A stretch of DNA of 64,000 nt from positions 39,059-103,058 of the forward strand of contig CAXTLC010000002.1 of NCBI GenBank assembly GCA_964245075.1, read 5' to 3'. The notes beneath the pieces are model-generated. The model searched no databases. It worked only from the letters and a program-made list of their open reading frames with translations, and was not told the DNA's origin. The translations under genes were made by a program, and so were the position numbers. Below, in pieces: positions 52,624 to 61,194 of this stretch (the first letter of the stretch is position 1; each line of letters begins with the position of its first letter). Source of the DNA: LMUY01 sp964245075. GTDB taxonomy: Bacteria; Pseudomonadota; Alphaproteobacteria; Acetobacterales; Acetobacteraceae.

Positions 52624-53933
52624 TGAGCGTGTTCGGCCGTTTGTTTTCTTCAAAGCCGCCCTTGGCGCCAGCCAGGCGTCCCTTCGCGACGCGTGATCTC
52701 GGCCAGTCGCAAGCGGGTGAGCCGCGGGAGCCGGGTTTGCGGCGGGAGCCGGTGCTGTCGCCGGGTCAGGTTTTCACCCCGACGCAACCGAAGCCCGGCA
52801 GCCGCCAGCTCACCGGACGCCAGAGCGAGCTGCAACGGATCATGCAGGCGCTCACCGACGACCGCGCCCATGTTGTGCTGTATTCCGAGCGGGGCCGTGG
52901 AAAAACGTCGCTGTCCAACATGGTCATCGAGTCCCTGCGGCGGGCTGAAACGATCGTCGCGCGCCACACCTGCGAGGCGGGAAGCGACTTCGACAGCATC
53001 ATGCGCGGCTTGATGCGGGATCTGCCGGGTTCGCTGCTGGCCGGTCCGGTGGGCACGGGCGTGGAAGGGTGCGAGGCCGCGCTGCCGGACCGGCCGCTGC
53101 GGCCCGGGGACGTGGCGGCCCTGCCGGCGCGTCTTGCCTGCCGCGGGCTCGTATGCCTGGTCGACGAGTTCGACCGTGTAGAGGATACGCGCACACGCAC
53201 CCAGCTTGCCGACGCGATCAAGCAGCTTTCGGACCGGGATGTCCCACTGCTGTTCCTGGTCGTGGGCGTTTCCGAGAACCTGGACGAGATCCTGGGGCAG
53301 CACCCCTCGATCCAGCGTAGCGTGCTGGGCGTGCATCTGCCCTTGTTCACTGACCGGGACGTCGCGCAGCTGATTGCCAAGGGCGGCCGGGAGAGCGGCT
53401 TCGCGTTCTTGCCGCCGACCGTTGCGCGGATCGTGGTGCTGTCCCGCGGCATGCCCTACATGGCGCAGCTGCTCGGCTTGCGATTGACCCAGGCAGCGGC
53501 AAATCGCGGCGAGACGACGGTGTCCGAGGAGGATTTTGACACCGCCGTCGCGCGGTTGGTGAACGACGCCAACCCTCGCATCCTGAACATGTATGCCTCC
53601 CTGACCCGGCGCGGCACGGATATGGAGGTGGTGAGCGCCCTGCGCAGGATCGCCACCGCCCCGCAAGATGCTTGGGGCCGGTTGGAGGTTGTCCCGCTCG
53701 GCGATGGCCGGGTCTCGGTTGGCGGCCGGCGCATCGGCCCGTGCTGGAGCCGGCTGACCGAGTCGGGCGCGCTGGCGCCGGTGACTGGCAACCCCGACCT
53801 TTACGTGTTCGCCGAGCGCAGCCTGATGCACCACATATTATTGCTTGCCGCCAACGACATAGCTGATACTGAGCTAGGTGAAGCGCCCGAACGCGGCATC
53901 GCAGTGCTCCGGCCCATGGCCTCCAACGCTTAA
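52623..53933 (+). CDS. ATP-binding protein of the polysaccharide locus
   Basis: 436 aa soluble P-loop protein. The N-terminal 60 residues are basic and disordered, then RQLTGRQSELQRIMQALTDD leads to Walker A VVLYSERGRGKTSLSNM at about 90-105. Walker B is LVCLVDEFDRVED at about 175. DVAQLIAKGGRESGF and the later winged-helix-like part resemble STAND/ExeA-type ATPases. It is co-translated with the sugar transferase. Proteins of this kind are seen in other polysaccharide loci, but no function is established. Confidence 0.82.
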   Translation: MSVFGRLFSSKPPLAPARRPFATRDLGQSQAGEPREPGLRREPVLSPGQVFTPTQPKPGSRQLTGRQSELQRIMQALTDDRAHVVLYSERGRGKTSLSNMVIESLRRAETIVARHTCEAGSDFDSIMRGLMRDLPGSLLAGPVGTGVEGCEAALPDRPLRPGDVAALPARLACRGLVCLVDEFDRVEDTRTRTQLADAIKQLSDRDVPLLFLVVGVSENLDEILGQHPSIQRSVLGVHLPLFTDRDVAQLIAKGGRESGFAFLPPTVARIVVLSRGMPYMAQLLGLRLTQAAANRGETTVSEEDFDTAVARLVNDANPRILNMYASLTRRGTDMEVVSALRRIATAPQDAWGRLEVVPLGDGRVSVGGRRIGPCWSRLTESGALAPVTGNPDLYVFAERSLMHHILLLAANDIADTELGEAPERGIAVLRPMASNA

Positions 53934-53967
53934 CTTCGCTGCTGCGTGTTTGATTAGGAAGCAATAA

Positions 53968-56085
53968 GTGGACATCTCCGTAGGTCCCGCCTTTGTCCCG
54001 GAGCTGCGCGACACCGCCATCATCCGCCTGGCCCAGGTCGTCAAGGTCCTGCGCCGTCACTTGCCGCTCATCGCTGTCTGCACGTTGGCGGGGTTGATCG
54101 GCGGCTACGTTTATGTGCGGGGTCTGCCGAAGACCTATACCGCGTCCACCAGCATGACGGTCGAGGGCGACCGGATCGCGATCCCCGAGTTGCAAGGCGC
54201 GCTCCGCGCCGAGAATGCCCCCGATCCGATGCCGGCGGTCCGCACGGAAGCCCAGGCGCTGACATCCCGCGCCCTGGTGCAGCAGGTGATCGGCGAGATG
54301 CACCTGGAGCTGGATCCTGAGTTCAATCCGGCGCTGCGCCCGCCGCCAATGATGGCGCGGGTCACCGCGGCCGTGAAGTCGTGGATGCCGGATCTCGGCC
54401 CTCCTGGCGACGGCAAGCCCGGCCCTGCGCCAGGCCCCGACGAGTCGGTGCTCGGTTCCGTGTCCAAGGCGCTGGCCGTGTTCCAGGACAACCGCAGCCT
54501 GGTGATCTCCATCGCGTTCACTGCCGAGGACCCGCGCCTGGCAGCCCGCTTCGTCAATACCTTGGTGGGCGACTACATCGCGGCCCGGGCATCCCGCCGG
54601 GTCGAAGCGAACCGGGGCGCCGATACGACGCTCGTGACCCGCATCGCGGAGGCGAAGGTCGGGTTGGAAGCCATCGAGAAGCAGATGCAGGACCTGCGCA
54701 CCCGGGGCGACATCGTGGCCCTGCGCGCGGGGAGCGTCGGCCAGGCGCAGGTGGAAGAGCTTGCCAGCGCTGCCGCCCACGCCAGCGTGGATCGCGCCCA
54801 GATCGAGGCCAACTGGAACCGCGCGATCGCGCTCAGCCACCAGGGCTCGTCGGATGCGATGGCTGGCGTGCTCGACTCGCCCACCATCTCCCGCCTGCGG
54901 GACCAGGAAAGCGTTGCCTCATCCAAGATGGCAGAGCTTTCCTCCCGCTACGGTCCCAATTACCCCGGCATTCACAGTGCGGCCGCAGACCTGCAATCCG
55001 TTCGGGCGCAGCTCACCAGCGAGATGTCACGCATCGTCTCATCGCTCGGCGCGCAATTGAAGATCGCGCGTGACAAGGAGGCGGATCTGCAGCGGCAGCT
55101 CGCCGCTTCCCGCACTGCCGGAGTGGCGGGGGAGAATGCCCGCTCCCAATTGGAGCAGTTGCAGAAGGAAGCCGACACAAGGCGGGCTCTCTACCAGACC
55201 TTGCTCGAGCGGGAGCAGCAGACGGTTGCGTTGCCGGTCAGCGCGGAAACGCCCGACGTCCGCATCCTGAGTGCCGCCGTGCCGCCCGGCTCCCCATCCG
55301 GTCCCAACATGAAGCTGGCGAGCGGCCTGGGCGGGATGAGCGGGGCAGTGCTGGGCTGCCTGCTGGCGCTGCTGCGTTTGAAGTCGGTGGATGGATTCAG
55401 CGACGCGGCGGAGGTGACTCGCCTGACAGGATTGCCGGTGCTCGGCACCCTGCCGCGTTCGGCGGGCCGCCGCGGCCTCGCCAACCGCGTGCTGACGACG
55501 GCTCACGGTCCGGAACTGGATGGGCTGCGCGACCTCCGTGCCCGGCTGCGTTTTGCCGGCCGGGTCAGCTCGCCGCGCTGTGTGCTGTTCTCCTCCGCCC
55601 TGGAGCGGCGCCGGGATGCCAGCGAGTTGGCGACGGCGTTCGCAAGGCTCGCGGCGGCAGGCGGCGAGCGCGTGCTGCTGATCGAGGCCGACCTGGGCAC
55701 GCCAGCGGTGGGACGTCTGCTTGGCGTGCGGTCCAGCGGTTTGGTGGAGGTGCTGCGCGGCGGCAGTGACTGGCGCGAGGCAGCCGTCGCCGACCCGCAC
55801 GGCCCGCTCGACGTGTTGCTGTCCGAGCGCAACCCACCCAGCGCCAGCACCCTGCTGAGCGGCGTCGCGTTGCAGAACATGCTGGTGGAAGCGCGCCAGC
55901 AATATGACCTGGTGGTGCTGTCCGGCCCGCGGGCGGAGGCGGTGGACGTTCCGGTGTTGGCATTGCGGGCCGACTCGACGGTTCTGGCGCTCGACGCCCG
56001 AGCCGGGCGGCCTGCCGCCGCTTCTGCCGTGTCGCGCCTGGCCGGGCATACGGGCGGCCCAGTTTGCGCCGTACTGGTGGCTTGA
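53968..56085 (+). CDS. Chain-length determinant protein with degenerate BY-kinase domain (GumC/Wzc-like)
   Basis: 705 aa from a GTG at 53968. The Wzz domain has a first membrane helix (LPLIAVCTLAGLIGGYVYV), a long coiled-coil region (about 210-410) and a second helix near 450 (GLGGMSGAVLGCLLALLRL). The cytoplasmic part resembles a BY-kinase: Walker A' VLLIEADLGTPAVG is recognisable, but the P-loop position reads FSSALERRRDASEL with no GKT/S, and no C-terminal Tyr cluster is present. It is probably not an active kinase. It should control polymer length and link to the export lipoprotein. Confidence 0.9.
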   Translation: MDISVGPAFVPELRDTAIIRLAQVVKVLRRHLPLIAVCTLAGLIGGYVYVRGLPKTYTASTSMTVEGDRIAIPELQGALRAENAPDPMPAVRTEAQALTSRALVQQVIGEMHLELDPEFNPALRPPPMMARVTAAVKSWMPDLGPPGDGKPGPAPGPDESVLGSVSKALAVFQDNRSLVISIAFTAEDPRLAARFVNTLVGDYIAARASRRVEANRGADTTLVTRIAEAKVGLEAIEKQMQDLRTRGDIVALRAGSVGQAQVEELASAAAHASVDRAQIEANWNRAIALSHQGSSDAMAGVLDSPTISRLRDQESVASSKMAELSSRYGPNYPGIHSAAADLQSVRAQLTSEMSRIVSSLGAQLKIARDKEADLQRQLAASRTAGVAGENARSQLEQLQKEADTRRALYQTLLEREQQTVALPVSAETPDVRILSAAVPPGSPSGPNMKLASGLGGMSGAVLGCLLALLRLKSVDGFSDAAEVTRLTGLPVLGTLPRSAGRRGLANRVLTTAHGPELDGLRDLRARLRFAGRVSSPRCVLFSSALERRRDASELATAFARLAAAGGERVLLIEADLGTPAVGRLLGVRSSGLVEVLRGGSDWREAAVADPHGPLDVLLSERNPPSASTLLSGVALQNMLVEARQQYDLVVLSGPRAEAVDVPVLALRADSTVLALDARAGRPAAASAVSRLAGHTGGPVCAVLVA

Positions 56086-57225
56086 GTGGCGATCGCGGCT
56101 GTTGTCGCCGGACTGCTGCTTCTAGCGATGGCGCTGCATCCGTTCACCACCTACCCGGCCAGCTTGTGGCTGCTTACTCGGCTGCGCCGCCGGCCGGTCG
56201 CGAGGGGCGCCCCGCCCCGCAGCGCAGCCCTGTGCGTCTGCGCCTACAACGAGGAAGCGGTGATCGAGGGCAAGGCCCGCAACATGCTGGCGATGCGGGA
56301 CGCATTTCCCGCGTTGCAGCTTCTTATCTACGTTGATGCCGCAACCGACCGGACCGTTTCGTTGCTCGCTCAGTTCGCGGGTCAGATTCAGGTCGTCGTA
56401 GCGCCTCAGCGCGCCGGAAAGACGGCGGGAATGAACACGTTGGTCGCATTGACCGACGCCGAATGCCTCGCGTTCAGTGATGCGAACGTCTTGTTCGCCG
56501 ACGACGCGATGCCGCAATTGCTGGCGCCGTTCGCAGATCCGGCCGTTGGCGTCGTTTGCGGACACCTGCGCTACGGAGTCGGCTCCGGCAACGTCACCGC
56601 CGCGACCGGTTCCCTGTATTGGCGCCTGGAAGAGGCGATCAAGCGGCTGGAAAGCGCCACTGGCTCGGTCATGGGCGCTGACGGCAGCATCTTCGCCATG
56701 CGCCGGGCGTGTTACCAGCCTGCGCCCCCGGATCTGATCGACGACATGCACGTGTCGCTCAATGCTCTGTGCGCCGGCTTCCGGATCGTCCGGGCGGAGC
56801 ACGCGATGGCGTTTGAGGAGCAGGTTTCTCGGCCCGCGGAGGAGTTCCGCCGCAAGATCCGCATCGCCTGCCAGGCGTTCAACGTGCACCGTGCGCTGTG
56901 GCCGCGTTTGCGGCGCTTGCCGGCACTCGATCTATATAAGTACATATCGCACAAGCTTCTCCGCTGGCTGGTGGCCTACCTCCTCGCGTTGGGTGGGGTG
57001 CTGCTCGCGGCGGGGCTGGCTGCCGCCGGCATGTGGTGGACGCTTGCGGCCGTGGCGGTTGCTGGTGTCCTGCCGCTCCTTTCCGGCCAGGTGCGGTCGA
57101 TCTTGGGCGCGTTCGCCGGGACCGCTCTCGGCGTTGCCCGCTCGTTGCGCGGCGAACGGTTCCAGACCTGGAATCCGCCAGCGTCCGCGCGGAACCTGGC
57201 CAGCGTGCGAGAGCTTGCCGGTTGA
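56086..57225 (+). CDS. Membrane-associated glycosyltransferase family 2 protein
   Basis: 379 aa from a GTG that directly follows the upstream stop. One N-terminal membrane helix and two or three C-terminal helices (WLVAYLLALGGVLLAAGLA) flank the GT2 core: AALCVCAYNEEAVIEGKARN, LLIYVDAATDRT, AECLAFSDANVLF and VMGADGSIFAMRR, then the DDMHVSL acid motif. It resembles the beta-glycan type of processive or cyclic GT2 enzymes. It overlaps the GT4 gene by one base. Confidence 0.88.
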   Translation: MAIAAVVAGLLLLAMALHPFTTYPASLWLLTRLRRRPVARGAPPRSAALCVCAYNEEAVIEGKARNMLAMRDAFPALQLLIYVDAATDRTVSLLAQFAGQIQVVVAPQRAGKTAGMNTLVALTDAECLAFSDANVLFADDAMPQLLAPFADPAVGVVCGHLRYGVGSGNVTAATGSLYWRLEEAIKRLESATGSVMGADGSIFAMRRACYQPAPPDLIDDMHVSLNALCAGFRIVRAEHAMAFEEQVSRPAEEFRRKIRIACQAFNVHRALWPRLRRLPALDLYKYISHKLLRWLVAYLLALGGVLLAAGLAAAGMWWTLAAVAVAGVLPLLSGQVRSILGAFAGTALGVARSLRGERFQTWNPPASARNLASVRELAG

Positions 57226-58406
57226 TGCGAGTCTCGTTGATCGACCCGTCACTGTTCACGCTTCCCTACGACCGGGCGTTGGCGGAAGGGCTGAGCCGTA
57301 CCGGCCATGACGTCGTGCTCCACGGCCGTGCTTTGCAGCCGGAGGACGGATCGGCTGGCCGCGTGTCATTGCAGGCGGATTTCTACCGTGTCGCGGATAG
57401 TCCGCTCGGCCGTCGCCTGCCATCGCCGTTTCGCTTGGCGGTAAAGGGGGTGGACCATGCTTGGTCGGCGCTCCGGCTGCTGCGGCGGTTGCAGCAGCGT
57501 CAGCCGGACGTGATCCATTTCCAGTGGTTGCCGTTGCCGTTGCTGGACGGCGCCTTGCTGGGCCGCTTCCGCAAGATCGCGCCGCTCGTCTTGACCGTTC
57601 ACGATACGAACCCGTTCAACGGCGATCCATCGGCGTCGCTCCAGGGCCGCGGATTTCGCCGCTGTCTCCAGAAGTTCGATCGCCTTGTCGTGCACACGGC
57701 GCAAGGGGCGGAGCGCATGCGCGGCATGGGCGTGCCGGCGCATCGTCTGGACGTGCTTCCGCACGGCATGCTGATCGAGGCGGCGGCCGGTCCTCCTGAT
57801 CCCATGAGCGGGACGCTGACGTTCATGCTGTTCGGCAAGATCAAGCCCTATAAGGGCGCAGATCTGCTGGTGGATGCCTTTGCCGCGTTGCCGGACGCCT
57901 TGCGCAGCCAAGCAAGGGTGCGGATCGTCGGCAAGCCATACATCGATCTGGGGCCGATCGAGGCGAAGATCGCCGCGAGCCGGTTGGACGTGCGGATTGA
58001 GCCTGGATTCGTCGCCGATGCGGCCATTCCTGGATTGTTCGGTTCAAGCACGGTCGCGACCTTTCCTTATCGCGAGATCGAGGCGAGCGGGGTCATGTTC
58101 CTGGCTTTGGCGCATGGGCGCCCGGTGATCGCGAGCCGTCTCGGCAGCTTCGGCGAGTTACTCACGGACGGAACGCACGGCCGGCTATTGCCGCCAGGCG
58201 ACGTGGGCGCACTGTCGGCGGCCATGGCGCAGATGATCGCTGGCCGGGACTTTGCTGCCGGATGCGCCGCGGCGGTGAGCACCCTGGCGGCCGGGGTGCC
58301 CAGTTGGGACGAGATCGCCCGCCGCACCGTGCTGACCTACCGCGGGGCTGGTGTGGCGGCCATCAAAGAAAGCCCGCGCCTAGCCTCCGCCACCGCCCAG
58401 GGCTGA
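57225..58406 (+). CDS. Glycosyltransferase family 4 (GT-B) protein
   Basis: 393 aa from the ATG at 57225 (TGATG overlap). N-terminal MRVSLIDPSLFTLPYDRALA and DVIHFQWLPLPLLDG belong to the acceptor domain. The donor domain has LTFMLFGKIKPYKGADLLVDA, VRIVGKPYI and the PYREIEASGVMFLALAHGRPVIAS segment (in part), with the E-x7-E pattern of GT4 (EIEASGVMFLALAHG). It adds a sugar to the lipid-linked repeat unit on the cytoplasmic side. Confidence 0.92.
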   Translation: MRVSLIDPSLFTLPYDRALAEGLSRTGHDVVLHGRALQPEDGSAGRVSLQADFYRVADSPLGRRLPSPFRLAVKGVDHAWSALRLLRRLQQRQPDVIHFQWLPLPLLDGALLGRFRKIAPLVLTVHDTNPFNGDPSASLQGRGFRRCLQKFDRLVVHTAQGAERMRGMGVPAHRLDVLPHGMLIEAAAGPPDPMSGTLTFMLFGKIKPYKGADLLVDAFAALPDALRSQARVRIVGKPYIDLGPIEAKIAASRLDVRIEPGFVADAAIPGLFGSSTVATFPYREIEASGVMFLALAHGRPVIASRLGSFGELLTDGTHGRLLPPGDVGALSAAMAQMIAGRDFAAGCAAAVSTLAAGVPSWDEIARRTVLTYRGAGVAAIKESPRLASATAQG

Positions 58407-58431
58407 CAAATCCGGGCACCCGGGCGGGGTG

Positions 58432-58746
58432 CTACTTCGCCAACGCGTTGACTGCGCCACGGCAGCCAAGGCTCAGGTCTGGTTTGAAGTATTTCAGGCA
58501 GATGACCTGGTCGCGCGGACTGACCTCGCCGATGGCAGGAACCGGGCAGAACTTGGGATAATCTGCGGCGCAGGCCGTCTTCACCGCCCGAAGCGCGCCG
58601 GTGCGCGCCGCCGGATCGGGGGTTTGTGCCCCTGCCATGCCTGGGAAAGCCGCTGCGGCCGCACAGAGCGACCCAACCATGACGGGCAGCAAGCGGGCAC
58701 CGAAGTAAGCCGTCACAGGGTGCAGACCATGGGAAGAATGCCTCAC
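58432..58746 (-). CDS. Secreted cysteine-rich-repeat protein
   Basis: 104 aa from a GTG at 58746; GTG 58716 or ATG 58680 are possible. A signal peptide (LLPVMVGSLCAAAAAFPGMAGA) is followed by one cysteine-rich repeat: four Cys in VKTACAADYPKFC, ICLKYF and LGCRGAVNAL, similar to the Golgi apparatus protein 1 repeat. Such small periplasmic proteins are common in Acetobacteraceae and Rhizobiales. Role unknown. It lies convergent to the GT4 gene, 25 bp away. Confidence 0.72.
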   Translation of the reverse strand: MRHSSHGLHPVTAYFGARLLPVMVGSLCAAAAAFPGMAGAQTPDPAARTGALRAVKTACAADYPKFCPVPAIGEVSPRDQVICLKYFKPDLSLGCRGAVNALAK

Positions 58747-58866
58747 CTTCTTCGTAAACGCTCATGGGGAGGAATATCGGCCTGCCCAAGTTCACGTCCG
58801 GTTGTATAGGATATTCCGTGGTATGCGAACCCGCAGAGGCACGCGGTCGCAACCCCGGGGGTGTGG

Positions 58867-60204
58867 ATGGCCGTTGGTTCGCCTGGAACGCAGACTGTGC
58901 GTGGATTGGTTTGGGCCGCCTTGGCGGCAGCGGTGATGTGCAGTGGCGAGTCGGCGCGCGCGCAAGCTCTGCTGGACCAATTGATCGGCGCGAACATACC
59001 GGGCACCGGTCTTGATCCCGGTGTCACCGTGCTGTCCCGGCAACGTCCCGAGTACGACAGCCTGGGCGTGCGGCTCGGCGAGATCACGATCCGGGGCGAT
59101 TTCCAGGAACTGGCGGGGTACGAGAGCAACGTTCTGGCCACCACGAAGCCGCAGGGAAGTGCGACGTTCGAGTCGACCGCCCAGGTGCAGGCGGCGTACG
59201 ACCATTCCGACACGACCGGGTTGGCTTCCATCAGCGTTGACGATTACGAGTATCCGCAGCAAAGTCAGCAGTCGTTCACCAACTGGACTGCGTCGCTCGG
59301 TGGCACGCACGACTTTGGACGGGACACCCTCTCGGTCAACTACGATCACCTGAACCTCAACCAGACCGTCGGCGGCTTGGACGAGCCGGCGCAGTTGAAC
59401 CAGGCCTTGCCCTACCAGATCGATGCCGTTCGGCTGGGCTATCGCGCGACATTCGCACGCACCTTCGTGCTGCCGGCTTTGATCGTGTCCAACTACAACT
59501 TCACGAGCGGCACCGTCGCCGGGACGCCTTTCCCGCAAGGCTACCGGGACCGCGTGGTCGTGCAGCCGAGCGTCACGCTGGGATACGAGCTCTCACCGCG
59601 GCGAGACTTAGTCCTGGTGGTGCGGGACTCGATCGCCCAGTACCGCAACCAGCTTGCCGGCCAGCCGGCCCGCAACTTCAACGACGTTCAGATACTGGCC
59701 GGCCTCAGCTTCGAGACGGGGCCTTTGCTGCGTTTTCGCTTGCTGGGAGGCTACGAGCAGCGCCAGTTCTCCAGCGCGTCGCTCAAGACCATCTCGGCGC
59801 CGATCGTGGAAGCGCAAGCAGTCTGGAACACGACGTCATTGACCACGCTGACCGCCACGGCCTTCCGCCACGTGCAGGATTCTGCGAGCGAGAACACCGT
59901 CGCTTTCACCGAAACCGCGCTGGGCGGCCGTCTTGATTACGAGTTCCGGCGCAACATCCTGCTGCAAGCCAACGGTTTCTTCTACCGTGACGATTACGGT
60001 CAGGGCCAAGGCCACCAGGAACTCTACACCGCCGAGACGGGAGCGACCTGGTTTCTCAACCGGCACCTGCGGCTCGGTGCCCTTTACGACTTCTCGTATC
60101 GCTTGTCGTCCGGCGCTGCCAACCTTGGCATCACGCCGGGGCAGGTTTTCGGCAACAGCTACACTGACAGCCGGTACCTGCTGCAACTGCGGCTTGCGTT
60201 GTAG
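58867..60204 (+). CDS. Outer-membrane beta-barrel protein of the polysaccharide locus
   Basis: 445 aa from the ATG at 58867; a GTG two codons upstream is also possible. A signal peptide ends near SARAQA. The rest alternates polar and apolar residues with many aromatic girdle positions, e.g. GLASISVDDYEYPQ, DTLSVNYDHLNLN and ATWFLNRHLRLGALYDFSYRL, and it ends in RYLLQLRLAL, suitable for BAM insertion. Similar barrels occur in gum- and PEP-CTERM-type export loci, so it may be the outer-membrane channel that the short export lipoprotein lacks. Confidence 0.85.
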   Translation: MAVGSPGTQTVRGLVWAALAAAVMCSGESARAQALLDQLIGANIPGTGLDPGVTVLSRQRPEYDSLGVRLGEITIRGDFQELAGYESNVLATTKPQGSATFESTAQVQAAYDHSDTTGLASISVDDYEYPQQSQQSFTNWTASLGGTHDFGRDTLSVNYDHLNLNQTVGGLDEPAQLNQALPYQIDAVRLGYRATFARTFVLPALIVSNYNFTSGTVAGTPFPQGYRDRVVVQPSVTLGYELSPRRDLVLVVRDSIAQYRNQLAGQPARNFNDVQILAGLSFETGPLLRFRLLGGYEQRQFSSASLKTISAPIVEAQAVWNTTSLTTLTATAFRHVQDSASENTVAFTETALGGRLDYEFRRNILLQANGFFYRDDYGQGQGHQELYTAETGATWFLNRHLRLGALYDFSYRLSSGAANLGITPGQVFGNSYTDSRYLLQLRLAL

Positions 60205-60387
60205 GTCCATGGCTGACCGGCTTGCGTGGCGTTAATCGCACAAAGGTCTCACGATTTCAGTAGCAATGGCTTTTTTTTGAGCGCGCAAGTTTGTTGCAGG
60301 GTAAACCATCGCTGGCTATCAGGAGCTTGCGCTGCGTGTATTCGTTCGTACATGTCGCAACTTTCGTCCATCCTGGTGCATGTTGCG

Positions 60388-60415
60388 TGATCGACATCGT
60401 GTGATTGACATCGTG
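60388..60415. repeat. 14-bp direct repeat
   Basis: TGATCGACATCGTG at 60388-60401 is followed at once by TGATTGACATCGTG at 60402-60415, one base different. It lies 30 bp before the nucleotidyltransferase start within a 240-bp intergenic stretch (60205-60444) that also has a run of eight T near 60271 without a clear hairpin. Confidence 0.7.
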
Positions 60416-60444
60416 GCGGACGGCTCCGCCGGGAGTGCTGCGAT

Positions 60445-61194
60445 TTGATAGAGATTGATCTCGTCATGCCGATGGCGGGCAGTGGCAGCCGTTTCAGCGC
60501 GGCAGGATTCGAGTTGCCGAAGCCGCTGTTGCCTCTGGACGGCCAGCCATTCTTCTGGTGGGCCGTGGAGTCAGTCCGCCGCAGCTTCGATGTCGGCAAG
60601 CTGGTGTTCGTCGTGTTGCAGGAGCACTGCGACCGGCACGGCATCGACCGCGAGATCATGGAGCGCTATTCGAACGCCGAACTGGTGGTGCTTCCTGCCG
60701 TGACCTCCGGCGCGCTGATGACGGCGGTCGCTGGATGCTCCGTGCTAAACAATGGGCGTTGGGTCGTGGTCAATGATTGCGACCACGCGTTCGACGTCGG
60801 AACCGCCGCCGCTGCGTTCCCGACCACCGCCGATGGGGTGCTGTGTCATTTCGTCTCCAGCAATCCAGCCTACTCCTACGCGGAATACCGTGCAGACGGC
60901 GCGCTGGTGCGCACGGTGGAAAAGCGCCCAATCAGCACGCAGGCGATTGCCGGGGCTTATGGCTTCCGCAGCCGTGACACGTTCCTGGCGCATGCCGGAG
61001 CGGCCATTGCCGAGTGCCCTTATGCCGAGCCGTTTATGAGCGGGGTGTACAACACGATGGCGTCCGCCGGCTGCGTGGTGCGCGGTCTGCCGCTGGACCG
61101 GCACATCCCGTTCGGCACGCCGGACGAGTATGCCGGCGCCGCCACTGCCATCGCGGCGTTCCGGCCGTGGCTGGACGTGGAGAAGGCAGCATGA
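60445..61194 (+). CDS. Sugar/alcohol-phosphate nucleotidyltransferase-like protein
   Basis: 249 aa from a TTG at 60445 (GGGAG upstream at 9 nt). The N-terminal LVMPMAGSGSRFSAAGFELPKPLLPLDG is the NTP-transferase signature, with the G-x-G-x-R loop and the PKPLLP lysine (motif quoted as MPMAGSGSRF and ELPKPLLPLDG). The metal-binding Asp is in VVNDCDHAFD. Relatives transfer NMP to sugar, choline or glycerol phosphates. The stop overlaps the next start (ATGA), tying it to the kinase fusion downstream. Confidence 0.85.
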   Translation: MIEIDLVMPMAGSGSRFSAAGFELPKPLLPLDGQPFFWWAVESVRRSFDVGKLVFVVLQEHCDRHGIDREIMERYSNAELVVLPAVTSGALMTAVAGCSVLNNGRWVVVNDCDHAFDVGTAAAAFPTTADGVLCHFVSSNPAYSYAEYRADGALVRTVEKRPISTQAIAGAYGFRSRDTFLAHAGAAIAECPYAEPFMSGVYNTMASAGCVVRGLPLDRHIPFGTPDEYAGAATAIAAFRPWLDVEKAA

